Assembly (NCBI GenBank): GCA_963717255.1
Contig: CAVQVT010000008.1
Location: 1-64,000, forward strand
DNA length: 64,000 bases
Reading direction: 5' to 3'
Origin: CAIYQJ01 sp963717255
Lineage (GTDB): Bacteria > Chloroflexota > Limnocylindria > Limnocylindrales > CSP1-4
This document shows, one piece after another, positions 44,618-52,952 of the stretch (within the stretch, counting starts at the first letter, position 1; every line of letters begins with the position of its first letter). The translations under genes were made by a program, and so were the position numbers. The notes beneath the pieces were generated by a model. That model had not been told where the DNA came from. It did no database searches and was given only the letters and a program-made list of their open reading frames with translations.

Positions 44618-45065
44618 CGCGCGCGGCGGGCATCATGCGGACGAACCGCTCGCCGATCCCCACCGGCTTCTGGCCCGGATCGTAGGCGCCGAAGAAGACC
44701 TTCTCGCCCCTCGGATGGATCGCGGTCCTGAGCTGGGCGAACTCCTTGGGAACGGTCGTCTCCAGGACGTCACGGCCCTCCTTGTCGACCAGGTCCGTCC
44801 CGAGCGGCCCGCTCGTGAAGAGCCACGTGGGACGCGACGCCAGCAGCGAGCCGTTCCGCCGCACGAACGCCGTCGCGTCGCCCAGCCAGTGGAACATGTA
44901 CGCGGCTGCGCCCACTACGAACGCGTCGTAGCGGGACGGGTCGGTGACCGTCGCAGCGGGAGCGACGTCCGCCTCCAGACCGTGGGCGCGCAGCCGCTCG
45001 CCGACGCGCTCCGCGATGCCGCGTGTCGCACCGTGTCGGGTCGCGTAGGCAACGAGAACGGTCAT
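44523..45065 (-). CDS. Flavodoxin-domain protein (HemG-like)
   Basis: A 180-residue FMN-binding flavodoxin fold: MTVLVAYATRHGATRGIAERVGERL (phosphate loop), YDAFVVGAAAYMFHWLGDATAFVRRN and WLFTSGPLGTD. Similar proteins act as protoporphyrinogen oxidase HemG or as flavodoxin-like menaquinone-linked redox carriers. The ATG at 45065 has AGGAAG upstream. It is followed by a deazaflavin-dependent reductase gene on the same strand, so the pair may handle quinone or redox stress. Confidence 0.85.
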   Translation of the reverse strand: MTVLVAYATRHGATRGIAERVGERLRAHGLEADVAPAATVTDPSRYDAFVVGAAAYMFHWLGDATAFVRRNGSLLASRPTWLFTSGPLGTDLVDKEGRDVLETTVPKEFAQLRTAIHPRGEKVFFGAYDPGQKPVGIGERFVRMMPAARDATPVGDFRDWDAIDAWADEIATALAPSVAR

Positions 45066-45227
45066 CTTCCTGCCTCCCGGCGTGAGGGGCGTGGCCCGGC
45101 GCCTCCGGAGCATGGCCGTGGCGCGTCAACGTCGTGTTACCGAGCCCTCCCCTCCGGTCGTCGGGGTGTCGCGGCGACGCATCATCGTGGTGCGCCGCCG
45201 CGCTCACGGCGTGGGCCCGGCGGCCGG

Positions 45228-45638
45228 TCAGGGGGTTCGCCCTCCGCGCGCAACTGCGGCGCCGAGCGTCGTCATGACGGCTCCGGTGACGAGGAACACG
45301 ACCTCCGTCGGGGACACGATCTCGCCGTCGCCGGTGAGCACCGCCATCTCGCCGACGATCCACGCGACCAGGACGGCGCCCGCGATGACGGACGCTCGCC
45401 CACCGCCCCGCGCTCCCCGGACGACGGCCACGGTGGCGACCGCCGCGCAGCCGCCGACCGCCACCGCGAGGATGAGCCCGGGCGCCACGTAGTCGGCGAA
45501 GGGTGTCCCCTCCAGCCACGCGAGCGGGAACCGGCCACCCTCCATGCCCAGCGCGAGGGCGAGACCCCCTCCGATGGCGGCGAGCGCGACGAACGCGTCG
45601 ACGATGACGAGCGCGGCGCGCGGCGCGGCGGGCCTCAC
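45228..45638 (-). CDS. Four-span membrane protein, unknown
   Basis: A 136-residue hydrophobic protein with four predicted spans (about 8-32, 48-72, 80-98, 108-130) and very little outside the membrane. I do not recognise a family. GTG start at 45638. It is separated from the flavodoxin gene by about 160 bases. Confidence 0.65.
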   Translation of the reverse strand: MRPAAPRAALVIVDAFVALAAIGGGLALALGMEGGRFPLAWLEGTPFADYVAPGLILAVAVGGCAAVATVAVVRGARGGGRASVIAGAVLVAWIVGEMAVLTGDGEIVSPTEVVFLVTGAVMTTLGAAVARGGRTP

Positions 45639-45953
45639 CGGGCGGCGACCTGGGATCGCGTCGGGACACGCACCATGGTCTGACCATAGTGCAGCAGCGA
45701 CGCTCGCCGCGGCGGCCGCCTCAGCCGGAGCGGCGCTGGGTCGCCGGGAGAGGGGTCAACCGGTGCCGTCGATGTCGCAGGCGAGGAGTCGGACGGAGGG
45801 GAGCCCTTCGTCCTCCCGTCGTGCGAGCGCTTCGATCTCGCCGGCCTCCCAGGGATGGCAAGAGGCACGGCACCGCCGCCGGACGCGGAGGCATCCGGCG
45901 GCGCGAGGGGCGGAGACCGGACCCGTGGCCCCGGCCGAAGACCCGCGGCCCGC
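45639..45953. other. 315-bp region with no supported gene
   Basis: Several short frames exist but none has a start, ribosome site and protein-like composition together. One minus-strand frame ends naturally (EALARREDEGLPSVRLLACDIDGTG then stop near 45758) but has no start codon, so a decayed or frameshifted small gene is possible. Confidence 0.4.
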
Positions 45954-46271
45954 CTAGGACATCGCGAAGGTCTCGCCGACGCGGATGGTGCCCCCGGCGT
46001 CGAGAAGCGGGCACCCGGAGGCGATCTCGAGCGCCTGGGCGATGTCGCCAGCCGCGATGACGGAGTAGCCCCCGACCGGGTCGGGCCCGGCCTCGTCGGT
46101 GACCGAGCCATCCGGGCGGATCGTGCGGATCATGCCCACGGGGTCGCCGGTAACGACCACCGCCGGCCCCAGAGAGGCGAACCACTCGTCCCACGCGGCG
46201 GTCGCGGCGGCGCGTTCGTCATCGGATTCGGGCATCTCGCCGCCGTGGTACGTCAGGAGGTACGTCGCCAT
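45954..46271 (-). CDS. YCII-family protein
   Basis: A 105-residue member of the YCII/DGPF superfamily: MATYLLTYHGGEMPESDDERAAATAAWDEWFASLGPAVVVTGDPVGM, then GGYSVIAAGDIAQALEIASGCPLLDAGGTIRVGE. These small dimeric ferredoxin-like proteins often accompany sigma factors; none is seen nearby. The ATG at 46271 is chosen over a longer Arg-rich leader. Confidence 0.83.
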   Translation of the reverse strand: MATYLLTYHGGEMPESDDERAAATAAWDEWFASLGPAVVVTGDPVGMIRTIRPDGSVTDEAGPDPVGGYSVIAAGDIAQALEIASGCPLLDAGGTIRVGETFAMS

Positions 46272-46616
46272 CGTCAGCCTCGTTCGTCGCCGTCGGTCCT
46301 GCCTGCGCCCGGGAGGTCCGGGTGCAGCGCCGACGCTGGCCACACCGTGGTGTCAGAGCGTTAGCGGCGTATGTCGGCGGCTTGAACGATCCGACGGGAG
46401 GGACGAGCCGCGCGGCTCCGAGCGGATCGTCGCGGCGCGGGCGATCGACGGCCGATCCGGGCGCCGCTCGCGCACGTGGGCACCCGCGCGGAGGGACGTC
46501 CGGACCGACCGCATGCGCCAGCCTACGCCGGGCCGTGTCGCGCCGCCCGGCGCCCGCGCCGTGCAGTACGATGCGGCCGGTCCCACCCGCACACGCCCCG
46601 CGGCGAGGAGCACACC
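46272..46616. other. 345-bp divergent intergenic region, promoter candidate only
   Basis: Lies between the YCII gene and upp. A TACGAT -10 candidate lies at 46567-46572 for upp. I saw no coding frame, RNA gene or strong repeat. Confidence 0.5.
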
Positions 46617-47297
46617 ATGCCCGAGCCCCTCGAGACCGGCGCTACCTGGCGGCCCGACCCGGTCCGCTGGCCCCGGTTCCACGTCTCGTGCCACCCGGCG
46701 GTCCTGCACAAGCTGGGGATCCTCCGGGACGAGAAGACCGAGCCCAAGAAGTTCCGCGAGATCGTCCGGGAGCTCTCCTGGCTCCTCGGCTACGAGGCCC
46801 TCGCGGACGTGAGCACGAAGCCGATCGCGATCCGGACACCGATCGAGCCGATGGAGTCCGACGAGCTCGCCGTTCGGATCGGCCTGGTCCCGATCCTGCG
46901 GGCCGGCCTGGGCATGGTCGACGCCATGCTCGAGCTCATGCCCACCGCCGAGGTCTGGCACCTCGGCCTCTTCCGCGATGAGCGGACGCTCCGGCCCGTC
47001 GAGTACTACAACAAGCTGCCCGATTCGGCGACCGTGGACCTGTCGCTGATCCTCGACCCCATGCTCGCGACCGGCGGGTCGGCGACGGCGGCGATCGAGG
47101 TCCTCAAGCGCTGGGGCGCCGCCCGGATCAAGCTCGTGAATCTCATCGCCGCGCCCGAGGGCGTGGACGCGGTCACCAAGGCGCACCCGGACGTGGAGAT
47201 GCACTGCGCGGCCCTGGACCGGCAGCTCAACGAGCGCGGCTACATCATGCCGGGGCTCGGCGACGCGGGGGACCGCCAGTTCGGGACGTCGTACTGA
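46617..47297 (+). CDS. upp: Uracil phosphoribosyltransferase
   Basis: Salvages uracil to UMP using PRPP. The 226-residue protein has all landmarks: FHVSCHPAVLHKLGILRDEKTEPKKFREIVRELSWLLGYEAL, GLVPILRAGLGMVDAMLELMPTAEVWHLGLFRDE, the PRPP loop LILDPMLATGGSATAAIEVLK, and the uracil-binding C-terminus NERGYIMPGLGDAGDRQFGT. GAGGAG before the ATG. It competes for uracil with the pyrimidine breakdown genes at 54-62 kb. Followed after 2 bases by the ROK-like gene. Confidence 0.95.
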   Translation: MPEPLETGATWRPDPVRWPRFHVSCHPAVLHKLGILRDEKTEPKKFREIVRELSWLLGYEALADVSTKPIAIRTPIEPMESDELAVRIGLVPILRAGLGMVDAMLELMPTAEVWHLGLFRDERTLRPVEYYNKLPDSATVDLSLILDPMLATGGSATAAIEVLKRWGAARIKLVNLIAAPEGVDAVTKAHPDVEMHCAALDRQLNERGYIMPGLGDAGDRQFGTSY

Positions 47298-47299
47298 CC

Positions 47300-48727
47300 G
47301 TGACGCGGGCGTCGCTCGCGCCCTTCCTGGTCGCGCCGCGGGTCGCCCCGGCGCTGGACCCGGGGTTCCGGCCAGCCGTCCTGGCCCGGCGCGCGCTGGC
47401 TGCCGCCGTCGAGGGATCAGGCGCCGCGGTCCCGGTCGCCCTGGCGATCGAGCAGCCGGGCGGATCGGTCTCCGTCCGCGAGACCTCGGTCTTCGCCGAC
47501 GGCCACCCGGACGCTCCTGCCGGTCACGCCGCATGCGAGCGGCTCGCGAAGACGCTTCTCTGGTCGCGCGGCGGGCACCGGATCTGGGTGGACGGGCCGA
47601 TGAGCCTGGTCGACGCGCTCCGCCGTCACTACGCCGAGGACGCGACGGGTCGGTTCGACGATCGGGTCATCGCGACCACGGTCTTCGGGTCTCCCCTGGA
47701 GGTCGTCGCCGCGCCCCGCGCGTCGTTCCCGGTCGACCGTGCGGCGACGTCCAGCCTCGGCGGACACCTGGACGGCTGCCGGATCGGATTCGACCTCGGG
47801 GCGAGCGACCGCAAGGCCGCCGCGGTGATCGACGGGGAGGTCGTCGACAGCGAGGAGATCGGCTGGGATCCGTCGAGCCACGCCGACCCACAGTGGCACT
47901 TCGACGGGATCATGGACTCCCTCCGTCGCGCTGCCGCGCACCTGCCGCGCGTGGACGCGATCGGCGGCAGCGCGGCCGGGATCTACGTCGACAACGAGGT
48001 CCGCGCGGCCTCCCTGTTCCGCTCCGTCCCGCCCGAGGCGTTCGACCGGCGCGTTCGCGGCCTGTTCCACGAGATGCGGGCCGCCTGGGGCGGGATCCCG
48101 TTCGTGGTCGTGAACGACGGCGAGGTGACGGCGCTCGCCGGGGCGATGGGCGCGAGCGTCGGCGGGCTCCTGGGCATCGCGATGGGCTCGAGCGAGGCGG
48201 CCGGGTACGTGACGCAGGGGGGCGGCCTGACGCCCTGGATCGACGAGCTCGCCTTCGTCCCGATCGACCTCCGGCCGGACGCGCCGGTCGACGAGTGGTC
48301 CGGTGACCGAGGCAGCGGCGTCCAGTACCTCTCCCAGCAGGCGGTCGGACGCCTGCTCCCCGCGGCGGGGATCGAGGTGGACCCGGATTCGAGCCTCCCC
48401 GAGCGCCTCGTCCTGCTGCAGCGGCTGATGGCCGGAGGCGACGCGCGGGCAGCCCGCGTCTACGACACGATCGGCGCCTACCTGGGGTACGCGCTCCTCG
48501 AGTACCGCGACTGGTACGACGTCGAGCACGTGCTCGTCCTGGGCCGCGTGACGACGGGATGCGGTGGCGATCTCATCCTCGAGCGCGCCCGCGAGGTCCT
48601 CGACGCGGAAGGCCCGGCGTTCTCGGCCGCGACGACCTTCCACGCGGTCTCAGAGCGCGACAAGCGGCACGGCCAGGCCGTCGCGGCCGCCAGCCTGCCG
48701 GAGATCCCTCGAGGCGTCCGGGTGTAG
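47300..48727 (+). CDS. ROK/ASKHA-fold kinase-like protein
   Basis: A 475-residue protein whose second half has an actin-like sugar-kinase fold: RIGFDLGASDRKAAAVIDGEVV (phosphate-1), DAIGGSAAGIYVDNEVR, VVNDGEVTALAGAMGASVGGLLGIAMGSSEAAGYV (phosphate-2) and a C-terminal HVLVLGRVTTGCGGDLIL. The N-terminal 150 residues are unlike normal ROK kinases. Substrate unknown. The GTG start lies only 2 bases after upp, so the genes are cotranscribed and probably coupled; a nucleoside or sugar phosphate role would fit but is not shown. Confidence 0.7.
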   Translation: MTRASLAPFLVAPRVAPALDPGFRPAVLARRALAAAVEGSGAAVPVALAIEQPGGSVSVRETSVFADGHPDAPAGHAACERLAKTLLWSRGGHRIWVDGPMSLVDALRRHYAEDATGRFDDRVIATTVFGSPLEVVAAPRASFPVDRAATSSLGGHLDGCRIGFDLGASDRKAAAVIDGEVVDSEEIGWDPSSHADPQWHFDGIMDSLRRAAAHLPRVDAIGGSAAGIYVDNEVRAASLFRSVPPEAFDRRVRGLFHEMRAAWGGIPFVVVNDGEVTALAGAMGASVGGLLGIAMGSSEAAGYVTQGGGLTPWIDELAFVPIDLRPDAPVDEWSGDRGSGVQYLSQQAVGRLLPAAGIEVDPDSSLPERLVLLQRLMAGGDARAARVYDTIGAYLGYALLEYRDWYDVEHVLVLGRVTTGCGGDLILERAREVLDAEGPAFSAATTFHAVSERDKRHGQAVAAASLPEIPRGVRV

Positions 48728-48739
48728 GTCTCCGCCCCC

Positions 48740-50050
48740 TCAGGGATTCGCCGAGGCGGACGGGGCCTCGTCAGACGGTGCCGGCTCCGCCGACGCGTCG
48801 GCCGGGGCCGTCCCATCTTCCGCGTCCGCCGGGGGCACGAGCGGCAGATCGTCGCGCGGCACGAAGTCCTTCCCGTAGATGTCCAGCGTCGGGCCGAGCG
48901 CCGCGAGCACCGCGTCCACGAGGTCGTTCGTAAAGGTGAGCCCCGAAGCGCCCTCGACGCCTGCATCGGCCGCCGCCTTCAGGGTGCGATCCCACGCCGC
49001 CGGATCGATGTGGGCGATCCCGTCGGGAGCCGGGAAGAGCAGGCGGTCGAGCTGGTCGATCGACCACGCGAGCCCCTCGGGCGTCCGGTCGCTCTGGGCT
49101 GACGCCGCCCCCGCACAGTCCTCCACGGCCTGGCCGCAGGCGATCTGTGACTGCGCGACGACCCCGAGGAACGCGGTGATCGCCGGCCCGAGGGCCGGGT
49201 CGGCGATGTCCGTCGACCGGGCCCACACCAGCTCGCCGAGCGGCTCCTCGCCCGCGGGCCAGATCGGCGATTCCGTCCAGCCGGCCGGATCGCCGCCGTT
49301 CAGGACCACGGCCTCGACGATCCGGGCCCAGCCGTCGTACGCCGAGACGGCCGCTGCGCTCGCGGTCCCGTCGAAGAGGGGCGTCGGGTCGAACGGAGCG
49401 CCCGGGTCCTCGGGGATCGTGATCGTGACGCTCGCCGGATCGACGCCCGCCGCCGCGAGCGCGGCGCGCAGCGCCGCGGCGGAGGCCGCCGTGTCGGCGA
49501 GGATGGTCGCGCCGCCGAGGTCGCCGAGCGGCGCGCCCGCCAGCGACGCGGGAAGGGCGAGGACCGTGGCGTCGCGGCCGGTGATCTCGCCGACCGCCTC
49601 GAGGTCCAAGCCGGCGGCCTTCGCCGGGGCGACGTCGGCGGCCGACCCGATCCAGAGGGTGACGGAGTCCGCCGCCGGCTCGACCGAGAACGGGTCGTAT
49701 CCGGCGATCGGCGGTGCGATGTCGATGACCAGGTTCGAATCCGTGTACGCGTCGAGCGCCTGGGCGTACTGGAGGCCGGCGTCGGCCGCGTTGAAGCCGC
49801 GGAACAGGCGCGCGGAGACGCTCGTCTTGTTCTCCGGCCTCAGCGCGACGGCCGGAGCCGCGGTCGGGGTGGGCGCGGGCGTTCCGCCGGGACTGCCGTC
49901 CCCGAGGTCGGGGTTCTCCGCGGCGATCGGTGGCCGGCAGGCGGCGGCCACCGCGCAGACGGACAGCGCGAGGAGGAAGGCCGCGCACGCCGCACGGCGC
50001 GACCGCCGGCCGCGGCCGGCGACGTCGCCCCCTCGCCCGGGGTCGCTCAC
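48740..50050 (-). CDS. Orphan NMT1-like substrate-binding lipoprotein coupled to pstB2
   Basis: A 436-residue lipoprotein: signal peptide with lipobox CAVAAAC, lipid cysteine near residue 38, a Pro/Thr-rich spacer, then a periplasmic-binding fold resembling NMT1/SsuA-type receptors (SARLFRGFNAADAGLQYAQALDAYTDSNLVIDIAPP, TLWIGSAADVAPAKAAGLDLEAVGEITGRDATVLALP, TDIADPALGPAITAFLGVV). It is not PstS-like. The GTG start overlaps the pstB2 stop (GTGA), so it belongs to the second pst operon, although its ligand may be something other than phosphate, perhaps a phosphonate or organic phosphate. Ends in an acidic disordered tail. Confidence 0.75.
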   Translation of the reverse strand: MSDPGRGGDVAGRGRRSRRAACAAFLLALSVCAVAAACRPPIAAENPDLGDGSPGGTPAPTPTAAPAVALRPENKTSVSARLFRGFNAADAGLQYAQALDAYTDSNLVIDIAPPIAGYDPFSVEPAADSVTLWIGSAADVAPAKAAGLDLEAVGEITGRDATVLALPASLAGAPLGDLGGATILADTAASAAALRAALAAAGVDPASVTITIPEDPGAPFDPTPLFDGTASAAAVSAYDGWARIVEAVVLNGGDPAGWTESPIWPAGEEPLGELVWARSTDIADPALGPAITAFLGVVAQSQIACGQAVEDCAGAASAQSDRTPEGLAWSIDQLDRLLFPAPDGIAHIDPAAWDRTLKAAADAGVEGASGLTFTNDLVDAVLAALGPTLDIYGKDFVPRDDLPLVPPADAEDGTAPADASAEPAPSDEAPSASANP

Positions 50051-50919
50051 CCGAACCGTCCCGAGACGTACGCCTCGGTGAGCGGGTCGTCGGGCGCGGC
50101 GAAGATCCGGGAGGTCTCCCCCGCTTCGACGAGGTACCCGGCCCGGTCCTCGCCCATCGAGAAGAAGGCCGTCACGTCGCTCACCCGGGCCGCCTGCTGC
50201 ATGTTGTGCGTGACGATCACGATCGTGTACGTCCCCTCGAGCTCGTGCATGAGCTCCTCGATCCGGGCGGTCGAGACGGGGTCGAGCGCCGAGCACGGCT
50301 CGTCCATGAGGATGACCTCGGGCTCCACCGCGATCGACCGGGCGATGCAGAGGCGCTGCTGCTGGCCGCCCGACAGCGACGTCCCGGGCTGCCTGAGCTT
50401 GTCTCGGACCTCGTCCCAGAGCGCCGAGCGTCGGAGGCTCTCCTCCACCTTCCCGTCGAGCACCGACCTGCTCCGCTCGCCGGTCAGGCGCAGACCGGAC
50501 GCGACGTTGTCGTAGATCGACATCGCCGGGAAGGGGTTGGGCTTCTGGAAGACCATCCCGATCGTCCGCCGGACGCGGACGGCGCTGACATCGGGCCGGT
50601 AGAGGTCGATCCCGTCGAGCAGGACGTGCCCCTCGATCCGGGCGCCGGCGATCGTCTCGTGCATCCGGTTGATCGAGCGGAGAAGCGTGCTCTTGCCGCA
50701 GCCGGACGGACCGATGAGCGCCGTGATCGCGCGCGGGCGGATCTTGAGAGAGACGTCGCGGACCGCGCGGAACGTCCCGTAGTACGCGTTCAACAGGCCG
50801 AGCTCGAGGCCGCCGACGTCGTCGGCAGCGCCGTCGCCGGCCGGCGCGTCGGCTGCCGGCTTCTCGGCGACGAGCGGGCGGATGGTCGGAGTTCCTTTCC
50901 CGGGATCGATCGCGTCCAC
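50047..50919 (-). CDS. pstB: Phosphate ABC transporter ATPase PstB (second copy)
   Basis: ATP-binding subunit of the second Pst importer, 290 residues. Walker A GPSGCGKST, FQKPNPFPAMSIYDNVASGLRL, signature LSGGQQQR and Walker B ILMDEPCSALDP are intact. An N-terminal polar extension of about 35 residues precedes LELGLLNAYYGTFRAV. The GTG at 50919 lies 3 bases after the pstA2 stop. The downstream lipoprotein overlaps its stop. Confidence 0.95.
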   Translation of the reverse strand: MDAIDPGKGTPTIRPLVAEKPAADAPAGDGAADDVGGLELGLLNAYYGTFRAVRDVSLKIRPRAITALIGPSGCGKSTLLRSINRMHETIAGARIEGHVLLDGIDLYRPDVSAVRVRRTIGMVFQKPNPFPAMSIYDNVASGLRLTGERSRSVLDGKVEESLRRSALWDEVRDKLRQPGTSLSGGQQQRLCIARSIAVEPEVILMDEPCSALDPVSTARIEELMHELEGTYTIVIVTHNMQQAARVSDVTAFFSMGEDRAGYLVEAGETSRIFAAPDDPLTEAYVSGRFG

Positions 50920-50921
50920 GT

Positions 50922-51842
50922 CTATTCCACCCGTGATGAGATGCTGCGGCCGCGGACGAGCACGTTGATCGCTAGCACGATGGCGAGCAGGACGATGGCG
51001 GCGGACCACGCCTGCGAGACGTAGAGGTCGTTCGGCAGGCGGGAGTACTGGTAGACGAAGAGGGGCAACGCGGCCATGGGCGACTGCCAGTCGCCGACGT
51101 TCAGCGCCTCCGAGCCGCGCGCGGTGAACAGCAGCGGTGCGGTCTCCCCGAACCCTCGCGCGAACGCAAGCATGAGCCCGGTGAGCAGTCCGGCCCTGGC
51201 GACGGGCATGACGACCGAGACGACCGTCCGCCACTGGGCGATCCCCAGCGCGAGCGACGCCTCGCGGATCGACCCGGGGACCAGGCGCATGACCTCCTCG
51301 GTCGCGCGGATGACGATCGGGAACATGATCACCGCGAGCGCCAGGGCGCCGGCGATGGCCGATGAGCCGGTCCAGTAGGTGACGATCGTGGCGTAGAGGA
51401 GCACGCCCGCGAGGATCGACGGCACGCCGAGCAGCACGTCGACGAGGAAGGTCCCGCCGACCGCGAACCGCGAGCTCGCGAACTCCGCCAGGTAGATGCC
51501 GGCGAGGATCCCGAGCGTTCCGCCGATGAGGAGTCCCACGGGCACCATCTGGAGCGACCCGAGGATCGCGTTGAGCGCACCTGGGCTCTCCGTGTCGCCG
51601 GAGCTGTGGGTGAGGAAATCGATGGTGAGCGTCGGCAGGCCTCGGACCAGCACGTATCCCACGATCGCGACGAGGGGGATGATGACGATGATGGCCGCGG
51701 CCAGGGCCACGAACCGCATCACGACGTCGACCACCTGGCGTCGCAGCTCGTGGCCGGGCTGGCGACCGAGGAGGCGTTCCTCGGCGGTCCGATGGGGCGG
51801 AGCCGGGATCGCGCCCGGGGCGGTCAGCCCCTCCCCGCTCAC
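50922..51842 (-). CDS. pstA: Phosphate ABC transporter permease PstA (second copy)
   Basis: A 306-residue membrane subunit of the second Pst system with six spans. Family features: VRGLPTLTIDFLTHSSG, GIYLAEFASSRFAVGGTFLVDVLLGVPSILAGVLLYATIV, EAA loop SIREASLALGIAQWRTVVSVVMPVARAGLLTG and ARGFGETAPLLFTA. The GTG start overlaps the pstC2 stop (GTGA). Confidence 0.94.
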   Translation of the reverse strand: MSGEGLTAPGAIPAPPHRTAEERLLGRQPGHELRRQVVDVVMRFVALAAAIIVIIPLVAIVGYVLVRGLPTLTIDFLTHSSGDTESPGALNAILGSLQMVPVGLLIGGTLGILAGIYLAEFASSRFAVGGTFLVDVLLGVPSILAGVLLYATIVTYWTGSSAIAGALALAVIMFPIVIRATEEVMRLVPGSIREASLALGIAQWRTVVSVVMPVARAGLLTGLMLAFARGFGETAPLLFTARGSEALNVGDWQSPMAALPLFVYQYSRLPNDLYVSQAWSAAIVLLAIVLAINVLVRGRSISSRVE

Positions 51843-52858
51843 CCGACGCCCTGGTAGGCGCCGCCGAGGCGGCGGGCGGCGACCCGGACGATGACGGAGA
51901 GGACGACGCTCACGACGAGGAGGACGACACCGAGCGCGAGCAGTCCGGCCAGCTCGACGCGATCGGTCACGTCAGGGAGGTTCGTCGCGATCTTCGAGGC
52001 GATGGACTGGCCGGGCTGGAAGATGGTCGACGGGACCTGGTCCACGTTCCCGATGACCATCGTGACCGCGATCGTCTCCCCGAGCGCGCGCCCGAACGCG
52101 AGCATGACCCCGCCGAGGATCCCGATGCGCGCCGTCGGGAGGATCACGTGGCGGATCGTCTCCCAGCGGGTCGCACCGAGGCCGGTGTAGCCCTCGCGCA
52201 GCGAGAGCGGGACAGAGCGGATGACCTCGCGCGAGACCGCCACGACCATCGGGACGATCATCACGGCGAGGACCATCCCGGCCGTGAACACGCTGAACCG
52301 CGTCGGGTTGGCGGGGTCCTCGGCGAAGAACGGGATCACCTGGCCGATCGTCGACGCGATCCACCACTGGATCGTGTCCCGGGTGAAGAGCGAGAACACG
52401 TAGAGGCCCCAGATCCCGATGACGACGCTGGGGATCGCGGCGATGAGCTCGACGATGAAGGTCAGGACGATCGAGATCCGACGGGGGGCGTACTCGACGA
52501 GGAAGACGGCCACCAGGACCCCGAGCGGCGCGGCGACCACGAGCCCGATGAGAGACGAGAGGACCGTCCCGGCGATCATCGGAAGGGCCCCGATCTCCAC
52601 CGACACCTCGCCGGTCACCGGGTCGACGTAGTTGGGCGCCCATGTCGTGTTCGTCAGGAAGGGCACGACGCCGTACTCGGACCAGATCGGCCACGACTGG
52701 GCGACGAGCACGGCGAAGAGCAGGACGAGCAGGGCCCCCGCCGCGAGGACCGCGATCAGCGTGGTCCGCTGGAAGATGACGTCGATCAGCGACGTGCGCC
52801 CGTGCGACAGGCCGGCGAGCCGGTCCGCGCCGGGCTCGCCGGCGGCGAGCTGATTCAA
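51839..52858 (-). CDS. pstC: Phosphate ABC transporter permease PstC (second copy)
   Basis: A 339-residue membrane subunit, longer than the first PstC because of an extended periplasmic loop (PNYVDPVTGEVSVEIGALPMIAGTVLSSLI). EAA loop: SLREGYTGLGATRWETIRHVILPTARIGILGG, followed by FGRALGETIAVTMVIGNVDQVPSTIFQPGQSIAS. It begins at a TTG (52858) with GGGAG about 10 bases upstream; a longer GTG/ATG frame upstream is Arg/Pro noise. Confidence 0.94.
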   Translation of the reverse strand: MNQLAAGEPGADRLAGLSHGRTSLIDVIFQRTTLIAVLAAGALLVLLFAVLVAQSWPIWSEYGVVPFLTNTTWAPNYVDPVTGEVSVEIGALPMIAGTVLSSLIGLVVAAPLGVLVAVFLVEYAPRRISIVLTFIVELIAAIPSVVIGIWGLYVFSLFTRDTIQWWIASTIGQVIPFFAEDPANPTRFSVFTAGMVLAVMIVPMVVAVSREVIRSVPLSLREGYTGLGATRWETIRHVILPTARIGILGGVMLAFGRALGETIAVTMVIGNVDQVPSTIFQPGQSIASKIATNLPDVTDRVELAGLLALGVVLLVVSVVLSVIVRVAARRLGGAYQGVG

Positions 52859-52889
52859 CGGACGTTGCTCCCGTCGGGGGGAATGAATG

Positions 52890-52922
52890 GGCCGCCGGCG
52901 GCCGAGACCCGCCGGCGGCCCG
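52890..52922 (-). terminator. Perfect 13-bp hairpin between pstS2 and pstC2
   Basis: GGGCCGCCGGCGG (52890-52902) pairs with CCGCCGGCGGCCC (52910-52922) around a 7-base loop, just after the pstS2 stop in the direction of transcription. Same position as the hairpin of the first pst operon, consistent with partial termination or mRNA stabilisation. Confidence 0.65.
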
Positions 52923-52952
52923 TGTCGAGGAGGGCCGGGGCCCTCGTCGGGG

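Noticed and set aside
45110..45150. PHO-box-like TTGACG/GTAACA upstream of the flavodoxin gene
   Set aside because: It lacks the GTTCAC/GTTAAC core and 11-base spacing seen at the phosphate genes.
45700..45950. Short frame ending DEGLPSVRLLACDIDGTG as a gene
   Set aside because: It has no start codon or ribosome site; too little is left to support a gene.
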